From contig SXNL01000119.1 of assembly GCA_005777185.1 (NCBI GenBank), positions 1 through 32,133 on the forward strand: a stretch of 32,133 nucleotides of DNA, in the 5' to 3' direction. The translations under genes were made by a program, and so were the position numbers. Below, piece after piece: positions 15,788-22,787 of this stretch. The notes below the pieces were generated by a model that was given only the letters and a program-made list of their open reading frames with translations, was not told where the DNA came from and searched no databases. Position 1 is the first letter of the stretch, and each line of letters starts with the position of its first letter. Source of the stretch: Myxococcales bacterium (GTDB lineage Bacteria > Myxococcota_A > Polyangia > Polyangiales > Polyangiaceae).

Positions 15788-17859
15788 CGCCGCTCTGGTC
15801 GCAGATCCTCGGCCCGTGGGGCCTCCCGCGCGAGTGGCCTGCCCGGATCGCCATCGCGATCGCCGTGGCGCTCTTCGGCATCGCGCTCACGCGGGCCGGT
15901 CGCGGGCCCATCCCGTTCGGGTGGTCTCCGAGGCTGCGCGTGCTCGTCGCGTTCTTCGTCCCCGCCTTCCTCTCCCTCGCCTACGTGGTCTTCTACCTGC
16001 GCGGCGGCCCGCGGATCATCGACGCGACGACGTACTTCCTCCAGGGCCGCGCGCTCGATCAGGGGCACCTCGCGTGGCCGCTCGCGGAGCCGAGCGCGAG
16101 CTACCGGGGCCGCTTCCTGGTCACGCACGACGGCACGCTCGGGGGCCTGTTCCCCCCCGGGTACCCGCTCTTCCTCGCGCCGGGCTTCCGCCTCGGGGCT
16201 CCGCTCGTGATGGGGCCTGTCCTCGCGGGGCTTGGCGCGCTCGCGACCGCGTGGCTCGTGCACGAGATCGTGGAGGCGTCCGGCCCGCGAGCCTTCACGC
16301 GCGACGAGCGAGACTTCGCCGTGCGCTTCGCGGTGCTCGTGTCCGCGACCTCCGCGTGCCTCCGCTACCACACGTCCGACACCATGTCGCACGGCCTCGT
16401 CGCCGTCCTCTTCCTGGTCGCGTTCGCAGCAGCGGCCCGCGCGCGCCGCCGTCCCGGCCCTGGCTGGCCGTTGCTCTGCGGCCTCGCGGTCGGATGGGTG
16501 CTCGCCACGCGCCTGGCGTCCTTCGCGCCCGTCCTCGTGTGCGCGGTGTGGCTCCTCGCGGGCGCGTCCTGGCGGTCCCTCGTCCCGTTCGTCGCGGGCA
16601 TCGCCCCCTTCGCCTGGCTCCTCGTCGCGTCGCAGCGAGCCGTCACGGGCGATCCGCTCGCGTCGGCGCAGCGTCTGTATTACGCGCTCAGCGACGGCCC
16701 CGCCGGCTGCTTCGCGTACGGGTTCGGAAAGGACGTCGGCTGCGTCGTCGAGCACGGCGACTTCGTCGCGAAGCGGCTCCCGCACGGGTACGGCGCCCTC
16801 GAAGCGCTCCTCACGACCGGCGCGCGCCTCCGGCGGCACCTGGCCGACGTCGCGAATTTCGAGCCGCTCTTCCTCGTCTGGCTGGCTGGAGCGTGGCGCC
16901 TCGACGGCACGTGCGCGCCGGGGGCGAGGAACCCGATCGGGCGCGCGGCGCTCGTCCTGCTCGCGCTGCAGGTTCTCGCCTACGCGCCCTTCTACTTCGA
17001 CGGCAACTACCCTGGCGGCGGTGGACGCATGTTCGCGGACCTCCTCGGTGTCGAGCACGCGCTGTTCGCCGTGGGCGCCGTGCTCCTGTGGCGCGCGCGC
17101 CCGCTCGTGGCCCGGGGCGCGAGCCTGCTCGGCGTCTCCGTTCTCGCGTTCGGCCTCCGCGGTGTCCACGAGCACGAGCACCTCCGGGATCGCGACGGTG
17201 GCCACCCCATGTGGGACCCCGCCGTGCTCGCGCAGGCCCATGTCGAGCGAGGGCTCGTGTTCGTGTCCACCGATCACGCGTTCGCCTCCGCGTACGCGCC
17301 GCGCCAGGATCCGAAGACCGGCATCGCGATCGTGCGTTACCGGGGCGACGGCCACGACCGCATGGTCTACGAGGCCCTCGGCTCGCCGCCCTCGTTCAAG
17401 TACGTCTTCGAGCCCGGCGGTCCGACGCCATCCGGAGAGATCGTCTCCTTCGTCCCTCCCCCGGCCAACCCGCTCCGCCTCGAGGCCGAGGCCGAGTGGC
17501 CCGCGCTCTCCCAGCGGGGCGGCCACGCGTGGCCCGTCTGGACCCCGGAGACGTGCTCGGGCAGCCGCGCGCTGGCCGTCCATCCCCAGCAGGAGAAGGC
17601 CCAGGTGACGATCGAGCTCCCCGTCCCTGCGCCAGGCGCCTACGACGTCGAGCCCGTCGTCCACCACCGTTCGGGCAGCTCCGGCCGGGGCGAGCTCCGG
17701 ATCGAGGGCACCGTGTTCACCTGGACCAACGACGCCGCCTCCACGGGCTGCGTGAGCCTGGGCGCACGGAAGGTGCCGTTCGCCACGACGACCGCCCGCG
17801 CGGAGATCGTGGCCGAGGGCGGAGAGGTCGCGCTCGACGTGGTGCTCGTGTCCAGGTAG
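15769..17859 (+). CDS. Second GT-C/GT39-like membrane glycosyltransferase
   Basis: The 696-residue multi-spanning protein has an acidic residue in its first loop (IIDATTYFLQGRALDQGHL, about 83-101) and the HDGTLGGLFPPGYPLFL segment (about 120-136), typical of PMT/ArnT-like GT39 membrane glycosyltransferases that use lipid-linked sugars. After the membrane part (to about residue 450) a beta-rich C-terminal domain follows (about 560-696), possibly a carbohydrate-binding or sandwich fold. ATG 15769 overlaps the previous gene by 19 bases; a GTG at 15784 would give the classic four-base GTGA overlap and is an alternative. The similar plan of both proteins (membrane half plus soluble tail) suggests sequential steps on the same glycan or glycoprotein. 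Substrate unknown. Confidence 0.78.
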   Translation: MVDPAVTPLWSQILGPWGLPREWPARIAIAIAVALFGIALTRAGRGPIPFGWSPRLRVLVAFFVPAFLSLAYVVFYLRGGPRIIDATTYFLQGRALDQGHLAWPLAEPSASYRGRFLVTHDGTLGGLFPPGYPLFLAPGFRLGAPLVMGPVLAGLGALATAWLVHEIVEASGPRAFTRDERDFAVRFAVLVSATSACLRYHTSDTMSHGLVAVLFLVAFAAAARARRRPGPGWPLLCGLAVGWVLATRLASFAPVLVCAVWLLAGASWRSLVPFVAGIAPFAWLLVASQRAVTGDPLASAQRLYYALSDGPAGCFAYGFGKDVGCVVEHGDFVAKRLPHGYGALEALLTTGARLRRHLADVANFEPLFLVWLAGAWRLDGTCAPGARNPIGRAALVLLALQVLAYAPFYFDGNYPGGGGRMFADLLGVEHALFAVGAVLLWRARPLVARGASLLGVSVLAFGLRGVHEHEHLRDRDGGHPMWDPAVLAQAHVERGLVFVSTDHAFASAYAPRQDPKTGIAIVRYRGDGHDRMVYEALGSPPSFKYVFEPGGPTPSGEIVSFVPPPANPLRLEAEAEWPALSQRGGHAWPVWTPETCSGSRALAVHPQQEKAQVTIELPVPAPGAYDVEPVVHHRSGSSGRGELRIEGTVFTWTNDAASTGCVSLGARKVPFATTTARAEIVAEGGEVALDVVLVSR

Positions 17860-17887
17860 TGACCAACGCCGCGTAACTGTTTGGTTC

Positions 17888-17925
17888 TTGACGATGCCCG
17901 GAAGTGGGGCTCTACTTCCGGCATC
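17888..17925 (+). promoter_or_regulatory. Likely promoter with overlapping palindrome before the IHF/HU gene
   Basis: TTGACG (17888-17893) and TCTACT (17911-17916) are separated by 17 bases, a reasonable sigma-70-type pair. A long dyad covers the spacer and -10: bases 17893-17905 pair with 17914-17925 over 12 positions with one bulged C and an eight-base loop. The first in-frame ATG is at 17928, only about 11 bases after the -10, so the transcript would be leaderless or nearly so. The dyad could be an operator, for instance for autoregulation, or a DNA cruciform. This is inference from sequence only. Confidence 0.5.
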
Positions 17926-17927
17926 CC

Positions 17928-18260
17928 ATGACGAAAAGCGAACTCATCGATGCGATGGCCGCGAAGGGCTCCCTCACCAAGGCGCGCGCCGAGCTCGTGG
18001 TCAACTGCGTCTTCGACTCGATGACGGAGGCGCTCCAGCGCGGAGAAGGCATCGAGATCCGTGGCTTTGGCAGCTTCACCGTGCGCCCGTACAAGGCCTA
18101 CTCGGGCAGGAACCCCCGCACGGGGGCCCCGGTGCCCGTGCCCCCGAAGCGGCTCCCTTTCTTCAAGGTTGGCAAGGACTTGAAGGAGCTCGTCAACAAC
18201 AGTCGCCACCTCGCGATCACGGGCGGCGACGACGACGAGGACGACGACGGGGAGGACTGA
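17928..18260 (+). CDS. IHF/HU-family DNA-bending protein with acidic tail
   Basis: The 110-residue protein is closest to IHF-beta-type HU-family proteins: it begins MTKSELIDAMA, and carries EIRGFGSFTVRP (43-54) and the DNA-intercalating arm GRNPRTG (60-66) followed by VPPKRLPFFKVGKDLKELV. The fold is complete at about residue 91. Unlike standard members it ends in a strongly acidic tail, GDDDEDDDGED. Such tails in DNA-binding proteins can compete with DNA for the basic surface. The protein bends DNA and shapes the nucleoid or acts as a cofactor of regulation. ATG 17928 fits the family start; a GTG at 17904 is in frame but less likely. tyrS follows after 12 bases. Confidence 0.92.
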   Translation: MTKSELIDAMAAKGSLTKARAELVVNCVFDSMTEALQRGEGIEIRGFGSFTVRPYKAYSGRNPRTGAPVPVPPKRLPFFKVGKDLKELVNNSRHLAITGGDDDEDDDGED

Positions 18261-18268
18261 TCTCCTCC
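18251..18268 (+). other. Small inverted repeat across the IHF/HU-tyrS junction
   Basis: GGAGGA (18251-18256) pairs with TCCTCC (18263-18268). The loop holds the stop codon of the upstream gene, and the tyrS ATG is five bases downstream. In RNA this could hide the only SD-like sequence near tyrS and link its translation to ribosomes finishing the upstream gene. The stem is only six base pairs, so this is tentative. Confidence 0.3.
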
Positions 18269-18272
18269 TGTC

Positions 18273-19520
18273 ATGAGCCAATTCCCCTCTGTTTCCGAGC
18301 AGATCGCGCTCCTCACGCGGGGGGCCGTCGACCTGTTCACCCGCGCGGAGCTCGAGGAGCGGCTCGAGGAGTCGCGCCGCTCGGCACGCCCTCTCCGGGT
18401 GAAGGCCGGCTTCGATCCGACGCGGCCGGATCTGCACATCGGGCACGCCGTGCTCCTCGCGAAGATGCGGCAGTTCCAGGAGCTCGGCCACACCGCGATC
18501 CTGCTCGTCGGCGAGTTCACGGCGATGGTGGGGGATCCGACCGGCGCCAACGAGCTACGCCCGCGCCTCTCCCGCGAGGAGGTCCGCGCCGCCGCCACGA
18601 CGTACACGACCCAGGCGTTCAAGATCCTCGACCGGAGCGCGACCGAGCTCCGCTCCAACGCGGAGTGGCTGGATCGTCTCACGCCCGCGGACATGGTCGA
18701 GCTCATGGCCAAGACGACGGTGTCGCGCATGCTCGAGCGCAACGACTTCGCGAAGCGGTTCGCCGAGAACCGGCCCATCTACCAGCACGAGTTCCTGTAC
18801 CCGCTCCTCCAGGGCTACGACTCGGTGGCGCTCGAGTGCGACATCGAGCTCGGAGGGACCGACCAGCTCTTCAACCTGCTCGTGGGCCGCGACATCATGC
18901 CCCGGTACGGCAAGCGCGGGCAGATGGTCATGACCACGCCCATCCTCGAGGGCACCGACGCGAGGATCGAGGACGGGAAGGTCGTGGGCAAGAAGATGTC
19001 GAAGACCGCCGGAAACTACATCGGCCTGCTCGAGCCGCCGCTCGACATGTACCGCAAGGTCATGCAGATCGACGACGACGTCATCTTCCGGTACTTCGAG
19101 CTCCTCTCGTCTCGACGCAACGACGAGATAGCGGCCCTGCGCGATGAACGACGGGCCGGGCGGAACCCGCTGGAGATCAAGGGCATGTTCGCGGAGGAGC
19201 TCGTGGCGCGCTTCCACGACGCGGAGGCGGCGACACGTGCGAGGGACGCCTTCGCGCGCGTGTACCGCCAGGATCACGTGCCCGAGGACGTGCCGGTGTT
19301 CACCGAGACCGTGCCGGACACCCTCTGGATCGCGAAGGCGCTCTCGATCTGCGGGCTGGTCCGCTCCACGAGCGACGGGCGTCGCCTCGTCGATCAGGGC
19401 GGGGTCGAGGTCGACGAGGTCCGCGTCACCGATCCCAACCTGAAGCTCGGCAAGGGCAAGACGTACCTCTTGCGCGCCGGATCGAAGAACCGGCGGTTCG
19501 CGCGCATCACGATCACATGA
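18273..19520 (+). CDS. tyrS: Tyrosine--tRNA ligase
   Basis: The 415-residue class I aminoacyl-tRNA synthetase joins tyrosine to its tRNA using ATP. The signature HIGH lies at 55-58 in PTRPDLHIGHAV. The tyrosine-pocket region GYDSVALECDIELGGTDQLFN is near 181-201, shown here as two parts (GYDSVALECD, IELGGTDQLFN). The second ATP motif is KMSKT (241-245). The C-terminal S4 RNA-binding domain covers about 345-415. The length and the KMSKT position fit the TyrZ-like bacterial branch. The ATG start agrees with the family. It follows the IHF/HU gene after 12 bases and overlaps the next lipoprotein gene by four bases (ATGA), so the three are probably co-transcribed. Confidence 0.96.
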   Translation: MSQFPSVSEQIALLTRGAVDLFTRAELEERLEESRRSARPLRVKAGFDPTRPDLHIGHAVLLAKMRQFQELGHTAILLVGEFTAMVGDPTGANELRPRLSREEVRAAATTYTTQAFKILDRSATELRSNAEWLDRLTPADMVELMAKTTVSRMLERNDFAKRFAENRPIYQHEFLYPLLQGYDSVALECDIELGGTDQLFNLLVGRDIMPRYGKRGQMVMTTPILEGTDARIEDGKVVGKKMSKTAGNYIGLLEPPLDMYRKVMQIDDDVIFRYFELLSSRRNDEIAALRDERRAGRNPLEIKGMFAEELVARFHDAEAATRARDAFARVYRQDHVPEDVPVFTETVPDTLWIAKALSICGLVRSTSDGRRLVDQGGVEVDEVRVTDPNLKLGKGKTYLLRAGSKNRRFARITIT

Positions 19521-20551
19521 GCGGGGGGCCGCGCGTCGTCGGACGCCGCGAGCTCGGGGTGCTCGCCGCGCTGATGGCGCAGGTGGCCTGCGGTCCGCCG
19601 AGGCCATCGGCGCCGCCCGTGCCTCCGGAGCTGGCGCGCATCCCGCTCGATCCGCTGGTCGACAGGTTCCCGGCGGCGGGCCTGTCGTGGGTCGGCATCC
19701 TCGCGCCGCGCACGATCTTCGGCCACGCCGATCTCATCCCCGCGGTCGCGCTCCTCGTCACCGAGGAGCGGCTCGCGGCGTTCTCGCGCCACAACGGCGG
19801 GATCGATCTCCGCGCGGTCGACGAGCTCGTCGTCGCGGCCTACGGCGAGCACACGCGGCTGCAGGGCGTGCGGGTCCTGCTCGACCCGTCGGCCGTCGAG
19901 GCCTCGTTCACCCGGCGGGCCATCGTGGAGGGCCGCGCCATCGATCGCCCGTCTCCCCCGATCGTCCGCGCCTGGGGGGATCTCGGCGGGCAGCGCCAGG
20001 AGCTCGCGATCTTCGGTCGAGATGCGGCTGTCCTCGAGGTGGGGCGGCCCCCTGGCTCCGGCAGCCCGGCGGCGAGCCCGCTGCGAGCCGTCGTGGCGTT
20101 CGTGGAGGGACGCCTCAAGCGGGCCCAGCCGGTCCTCCGAGGGGCCGCCGCGGGCGTCGCCCGCCTGATCGGAGAGGCGCCGGCCCGGGCCTTCGTGATC
20201 GGTCCCTTCGAAGGCGCCTGGAAGGGAGCCCTGGGGGGCCTGCTGGAGGCGACCACGGTCGTCGGCGCGGGCGCCTGGCTCGACGGGGGCACCATCCGGG
20301 TGAGGATCGCCCTCGGCGGCGCCTGGGGCCCGGACGCGCCCGCGGCCGCGGAGCGCCTGGACGCGGCGATGCACGTGCTCCGGGAGAACGCCCTCGGGCG
20401 CGTCACGGGCGTCGACAGGCCCGTCTCGACGCCCAGGGCCTCCTTCGTCCCGGGCGCGCTGGTCTGGGAGTCCGGGTTCGACGGGCTCCGGATCGCGCGC
20501 GGGCTCCACGACGCGCTCGATGCGGAGATCGCTGAAATCATGAGACATTGA
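19517..20551 (+). CDS. Lipoprotein of unknown function
   Basis: The 344-residue protein starts inside the tyrS stop region (ATGA overlap) and carries a lipoprotein signal after an N-terminal twin-Arg-containing stretch, with the lipobox-like sequence AQVAC and Cys 25. The rest is Ala/Gly-rich with mixed alpha and beta character (for example TRLQGVRVLLDPSAVEASF and GAWLDGGTIRVRIALGG) and no motif I can name. It may be a periplasmic protein anchored to a membrane. Coupling to tyrS says nothing specific about its role. The RR pair at residues 10-11 is not a full Tat motif. Confidence 0.7.
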   Translation: MSGGPRVVGRRELGVLAALMAQVACGPPRPSAPPVPPELARIPLDPLVDRFPAAGLSWVGILAPRTIFGHADLIPAVALLVTEERLAAFSRHNGGIDLRAVDELVVAAYGEHTRLQGVRVLLDPSAVEASFTRRAIVEGRAIDRPSPPIVRAWGDLGGQRQELAIFGRDAAVLEVGRPPGSGSPAASPLRAVVAFVEGRLKRAQPVLRGAAAGVARLIGEAPARAFVIGPFEGAWKGALGGLLEATTVVGAGAWLDGGTIRVRIALGGAWGPDAPAAAERLDAAMHVLRENALGRVTGVDRPVSTPRASFVPGALVWESGFDGLRIARGLHDALDAEIAEIMRH

Positions 20552-20570
20552 GGCCCTTCGGCCGCGGGAG

Positions 20571-20591
20571 CCCTTGACTTTCAAGGGTTTT
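20571..20591 (+). terminator. Possible intrinsic terminator overlapping the CarD-family promoter
   Basis: CCCTTGA (20571-20577) pairs perfectly with TCAAGGG (20581-20587) around a three-base loop, followed by TTTT. This has the form of a short intrinsic terminator 20 bases after the upstream lipoprotein gene. The left arm also contains the TTGACT that looks like a -35 element for the next gene, so the same dyad could instead be an operator. Sequence alone cannot separate the two roles. Confidence 0.4.
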
Positions 20592-20602
20592 CAATGCTAC
20601 CC
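20574..20602 (+). promoter_or_regulatory. Possible promoter of the CarD-family gene
   Basis: TTGACT (20574-20579) matches the -35 consensus in five of six bases. Around 17 bases later comes GCTACC/CTACCC (about 20596-20602), a poor -10 match. The CTAC element lies 16 bases before ATG 20613, exactly as CTAC does before the IHF/HU ATG. No Shine-Dalgarno sequence is present, so a very short leader is likely if this is the promoter. Confidence 0.35.
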
Positions 20603-20612
20603 CCCCCCGCGC

Positions 20613-21455
20613 ATGCCCAGTCCCGCCCGTTCCGCGTCACGGACCCCCCCGCCGAAGAAGGCCCGGAAGGTCCCGCTGCCTCCGCCGGCCAAGAAGGCCG
20701 TGAAGACGCCTCGAAAGAGCCTGGTGGTGCCCCGCCCCGCCCGTCCTGGCGCCCGGCCCGTCCCCGCCGCCGCGCCCGCGTCGAAGCCGAAGGAGGTCAA
20801 CGGCAAGCCGGGCCCCCTGAAGGACGCCAAGGAAGCCAACGGCACCCCCCCTGGCGTCACGGTCGCCCCGGTGGCCAAGCCGGCAGCCTCGATGCCCCCT
20901 GCTCCGCCCGTCAAGGCTCCGCGGGTCTCGCCCTTCGCCATCAAGGCCCCGCCCCCGACCAACACGGCCCCCCTCAAGCTGGTCGTCGGGGACAAGGCGG
21001 TCCACCCGAAGCTCGGCCTAGGTGAGGTCGTCGCGGTCGAGGAGCGCGTGATCGGCGGTTCCTCGATCCAGTTCTACGTGCTGCGCATCCTGGACAAGTC
21101 GAACTCGCGCGCGATGGTGCCGACCAACCTCCCCTCGGGTCTGCGCGCGGTGATGAGCGACGCCGAGGCCGAGGCCGTCCTCGACACGATGCGCGCGCGA
21201 GAGGTCGCCATCGATCTCCAGCCCTGGAGCCGCCGCTTCCGCGCCTACACCGAGATGATCAACAGCGGCCTCCCCCACGAGGTCGCGAAGGTCCTCCGCG
21301 ACATGTACCGGCTCAAGTTCGACAAGGATCTCTCCTTCGGCGAGCGCCGCCTGCTCGACCAGGCGAAGAGCCTCCTCATGAAGGAGCTCGCCGCCGCGAA
21401 GCAGATCACCGAAGAGGCGCTCGTCGCGCAGGTCGCGGCGATGTTCCAGAACTGA
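20613..21455 (+). CDS. CarD/CdnL-family RNA-polymerase-binding regulator with long basic N-terminal tail
   Basis: The 280-residue protein has two parts. Residues 1 to about 122 are a Pro/Ala/Lys-rich, histone-H1-like segment (PPPKKARKVPLPPPAKKAVK at 12-31). Residues about 124-275 are a CarD/CdnL domain: LVVGDKAVHPKLGLGEVVAV (123-142), a beta-rich RNA-polymerase-interacting part, and a helical C-terminal part with the conserved Trp in DLQPWSRRFR (Trp 205), which contacts promoter DNA in studied CarD proteins. The family binds the RNA polymerase beta subunit and stabilises open promoter complexes. In Myxococcus CarD the extra DNA-binding region is C-terminal with AT hooks; here the basic extension is N-terminal with no RGRP hook. 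ATG 20613 is the first ATG after the promoter-like region. Confidence 0.88.
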   Translation: MPSPARSASRTPPPKKARKVPLPPPAKKAVKTPRKSLVVPRPARPGARPVPAAAPASKPKEVNGKPGPLKDAKEANGTPPGVTVAPVAKPAASMPPAPPVKAPRVSPFAIKAPPPTNTAPLKLVVGDKAVHPKLGLGEVVAVEERVIGGSSIQFYVLRILDKSNSRAMVPTNLPSGLRAVMSDAEAEAVLDTMRAREVAIDLQPWSRRFRAYTEMINSGLPHEVAKVLRDMYRLKFDKDLSFGERRLLDQAKSLLMKELAAAKQITEEALVAQVAAMFQN

Positions 21456-21469
21456 GGAGCGGGCCACGC

Positions 21470-22018
21470 CTACGGGCGCGGCGTCCAGGGCACGTCGGCG
21501 ACGCCCGCGGCCTTGTTCGCGTGGCGCGCGAGGACGAACAGCAGATCGCTGAGGCGGTTCAGGTACACGACGATCTCGGGCCTGGCCGGCGTGTCGTCGA
21601 CGGCGAGCACCACACGCTCGGCGCGCCTGCAGATCGTCCGCGCGAGGTGGAGCGCCGCGGCCGGGCGCGAGCCGCCCGGGAGCACGAAGGTGCGGAGCGG
21701 CGGGAGCTCGCCCTCGGCGTGGTCGATGGCCTGCTCGAGGCGGGCGATGTCCGGCCCGCCGACGAGCGTCATCTTCAGCTTGTCCTCCTTGCCCGGCACG
21801 CACGCGAGCTCCGCGCCGAGCGTGAACAGGTCCACCGCCACCTGGCCGAGCACGCCGTCGGTCCACGCCTCGAGCCCCCCGGCCCGCGCCACGGCCACCG
21901 CCGCGGCGAGCTCGTCGACGGTCCCGTAGGCTTCCACCCTCGAGGACGCCTTCTTCACGCGGGCACCGCCGAAGAGGCCCGTCGTCCCGTCGTCCCCGGT
22001 CTTCGTGTAGATCTTCAT
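21470..22018 (-). CDS. PduO-type cob(I)alamin adenosyltransferase
   Basis: The 182-residue enzyme transfers the adenosyl group of ATP to cob(I)alamin to make coenzyme B12. The N-terminal ATP-binding signature is present, IYTKTGDDGTTGLFGGARV (3-21), followed by SRVEAYGTVDELAAA. The late RAERVVLAV and YLNRLSDLLFVLAR segments also fit the PduO/MMAB family. ATG 22018 is preferred to ATG 22027 because AGGA lies eight bases upstream of it and the family usually begins MKIYTKTGD. It lies 43 bases downstream of the ECF sigma gene on the same strand and ends 14 bases from the convergent CarD-family gene. Confidence 0.93.
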   Translation of the reverse strand: MKIYTKTGDDGTTGLFGGARVKKASSRVEAYGTVDELAAAVAVARAGGLEAWTDGVLGQVAVDLFTLGAELACVPGKEDKLKMTLVGGPDIARLEQAIDHAEGELPPLRTFVLPGGSRPAAALHLARTICRRAERVVLAVDDTPARPEIVVYLNRLSDLLFVLARHANKAAGVADVPWTPRP

Positions 22019-22061
22019 CGCGCGCATCCTGCCCCATCGGAGGGCACGAAAGAAGAGCGGA

Positions 22062-22646
22062 TCAGGCCGCCTCGGCGGCCATCGACTCGGCGAGCATCCT
22101 CCGCCCGCGATGGAGCCGGCTCATCACGGTGCCCACCGGGATGTCGAGCGCGGCGGCGGCGTCGCGGTACGAGCGATCCTCGAGGTCGACCAGCTCCACC
22201 ACGCGCCGGAAGCCGACGGGGAGCGCGGCGAGGCGATCCTCGGTCGACGCGGTGAGCCTGGTCGTGGCGTCCGGCGCCGCGAAGCGTTCGGGCGTCGTCC
22301 ACGCGCACGGATCGGTCGCGAGGTTTCGGAGGGCGTTGCGCTCCCTGCGCGAGCGCCGGTACCGCGTGACGAACACGGAGAAGAGGATCTGGTGGGCCCA
22401 CGCGCGCAGGTTCGTGCCCCGCTCGTACTGGTCGCAGAAGCGGAGCGCGCGCTCGACCGTGTCCTGGACGAGATCGTCGGCCACGGCCGCGTCACCGGCG
22501 AGCCGGAGCGCGCGGCCGCGGAGCTCCGGGACGAGCCCGACGAGGCCATCGCGGAGATCCTGCGTCGTCGTGGCGGTGACCTGGCGCGTGGCCGGGACTC
22601 GCCTCCCGTGCTGCTCGATCGGTGCGGTGCGGTGCTCGATGACCAT
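22062..22646 (-). CDS. ECF-type RNA polymerase sigma factor
   Basis: The 194-residue protein has region 2 at about 40-105 (ADDLVQDTVERALRF, 57-71; NLRAWAHQILFSVFVTRYRR, 79-98) and region 4 at about 135-190 (LPVGFRRVVELVDLEDRSY, 142-160; helix-turn-helix IPVGTVMSRLHRGRRML). This is the two-domain plan of extracytoplasmic-function sigma factors, which direct RNA polymerase to special promoters. GGAGG six bases before ATG 22646 fixes the start; longer in-frame starts read through non-coding-looking sequence. No anti-sigma factor gene lies next to it: downstream is the cobalamin adenosyltransferase, upstream is nnr. The signal it answers to is unknown. Confidence 0.93.
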   Translation of the reverse strand: MVIEHRTAPIEQHGRRVPATRQVTATTTQDLRDGLVGLVPELRGRALRLAGDAAVADDLVQDTVERALRFCDQYERGTNLRAWAHQILFSVFVTRYRRSRRERNALRNLATDPCAWTTPERFAAPDATTRLTASTEDRLAALPVGFRRVVELVDLEDRSYRDAAAALDIPVGTVMSRLHRGRRMLAESMAAEAA

Positions 22647-22746
22647 CCGGTTCCTCCAGGCACCGTGGACTGCACTCCCGATGCCAGGGATGAACCCATG
22701 GTAACCCTTGAGGAATGTGGTGATCGCGCCCCCCCGGGCGTGTCTT

Positions 22747-22776
22747 CGCGTCCCGCGCTGTGTCCGGGGGGACGCG
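22747..22776 (-). terminator. GC-rich inverted repeat after nnr
   Basis: Eight bases at 22747-22754 pair perfectly with 22769-22776. The repeat begins about 12 bases past the nnr stop codon on the minus strand and 101 bases before the sigma-factor start. It could end transcription of the protease-pdxJ-nnr operon and so separate it from the sigma gene. No T-tract follows, so factor-independent termination is doubtful. Confidence 0.35.
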
Positions 22777-22787
22777 AGTGTTCGCAC

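Noticed and set aside
10819-17859. A plus-strand frame open for about 7 kb, running antisense through the receptor gene and into the second glycosyltransferase
   Set aside because: High GC makes stop codons rare in all frames. Only the part from 15769 has gene-like protein sequence; the rest is Arg/Ala/Glu-rich mirror sequence of the receptor and first glycosyltransferase genes.
22703-22711. AACCCTTGA upstream of the sigma gene matching the CarD-family promoter dyad (shared TCAAGGGTT)
   Set aside because: A nine-base match is easily expected by chance in a window of this size, and the surrounding bases do not form the same dyad.
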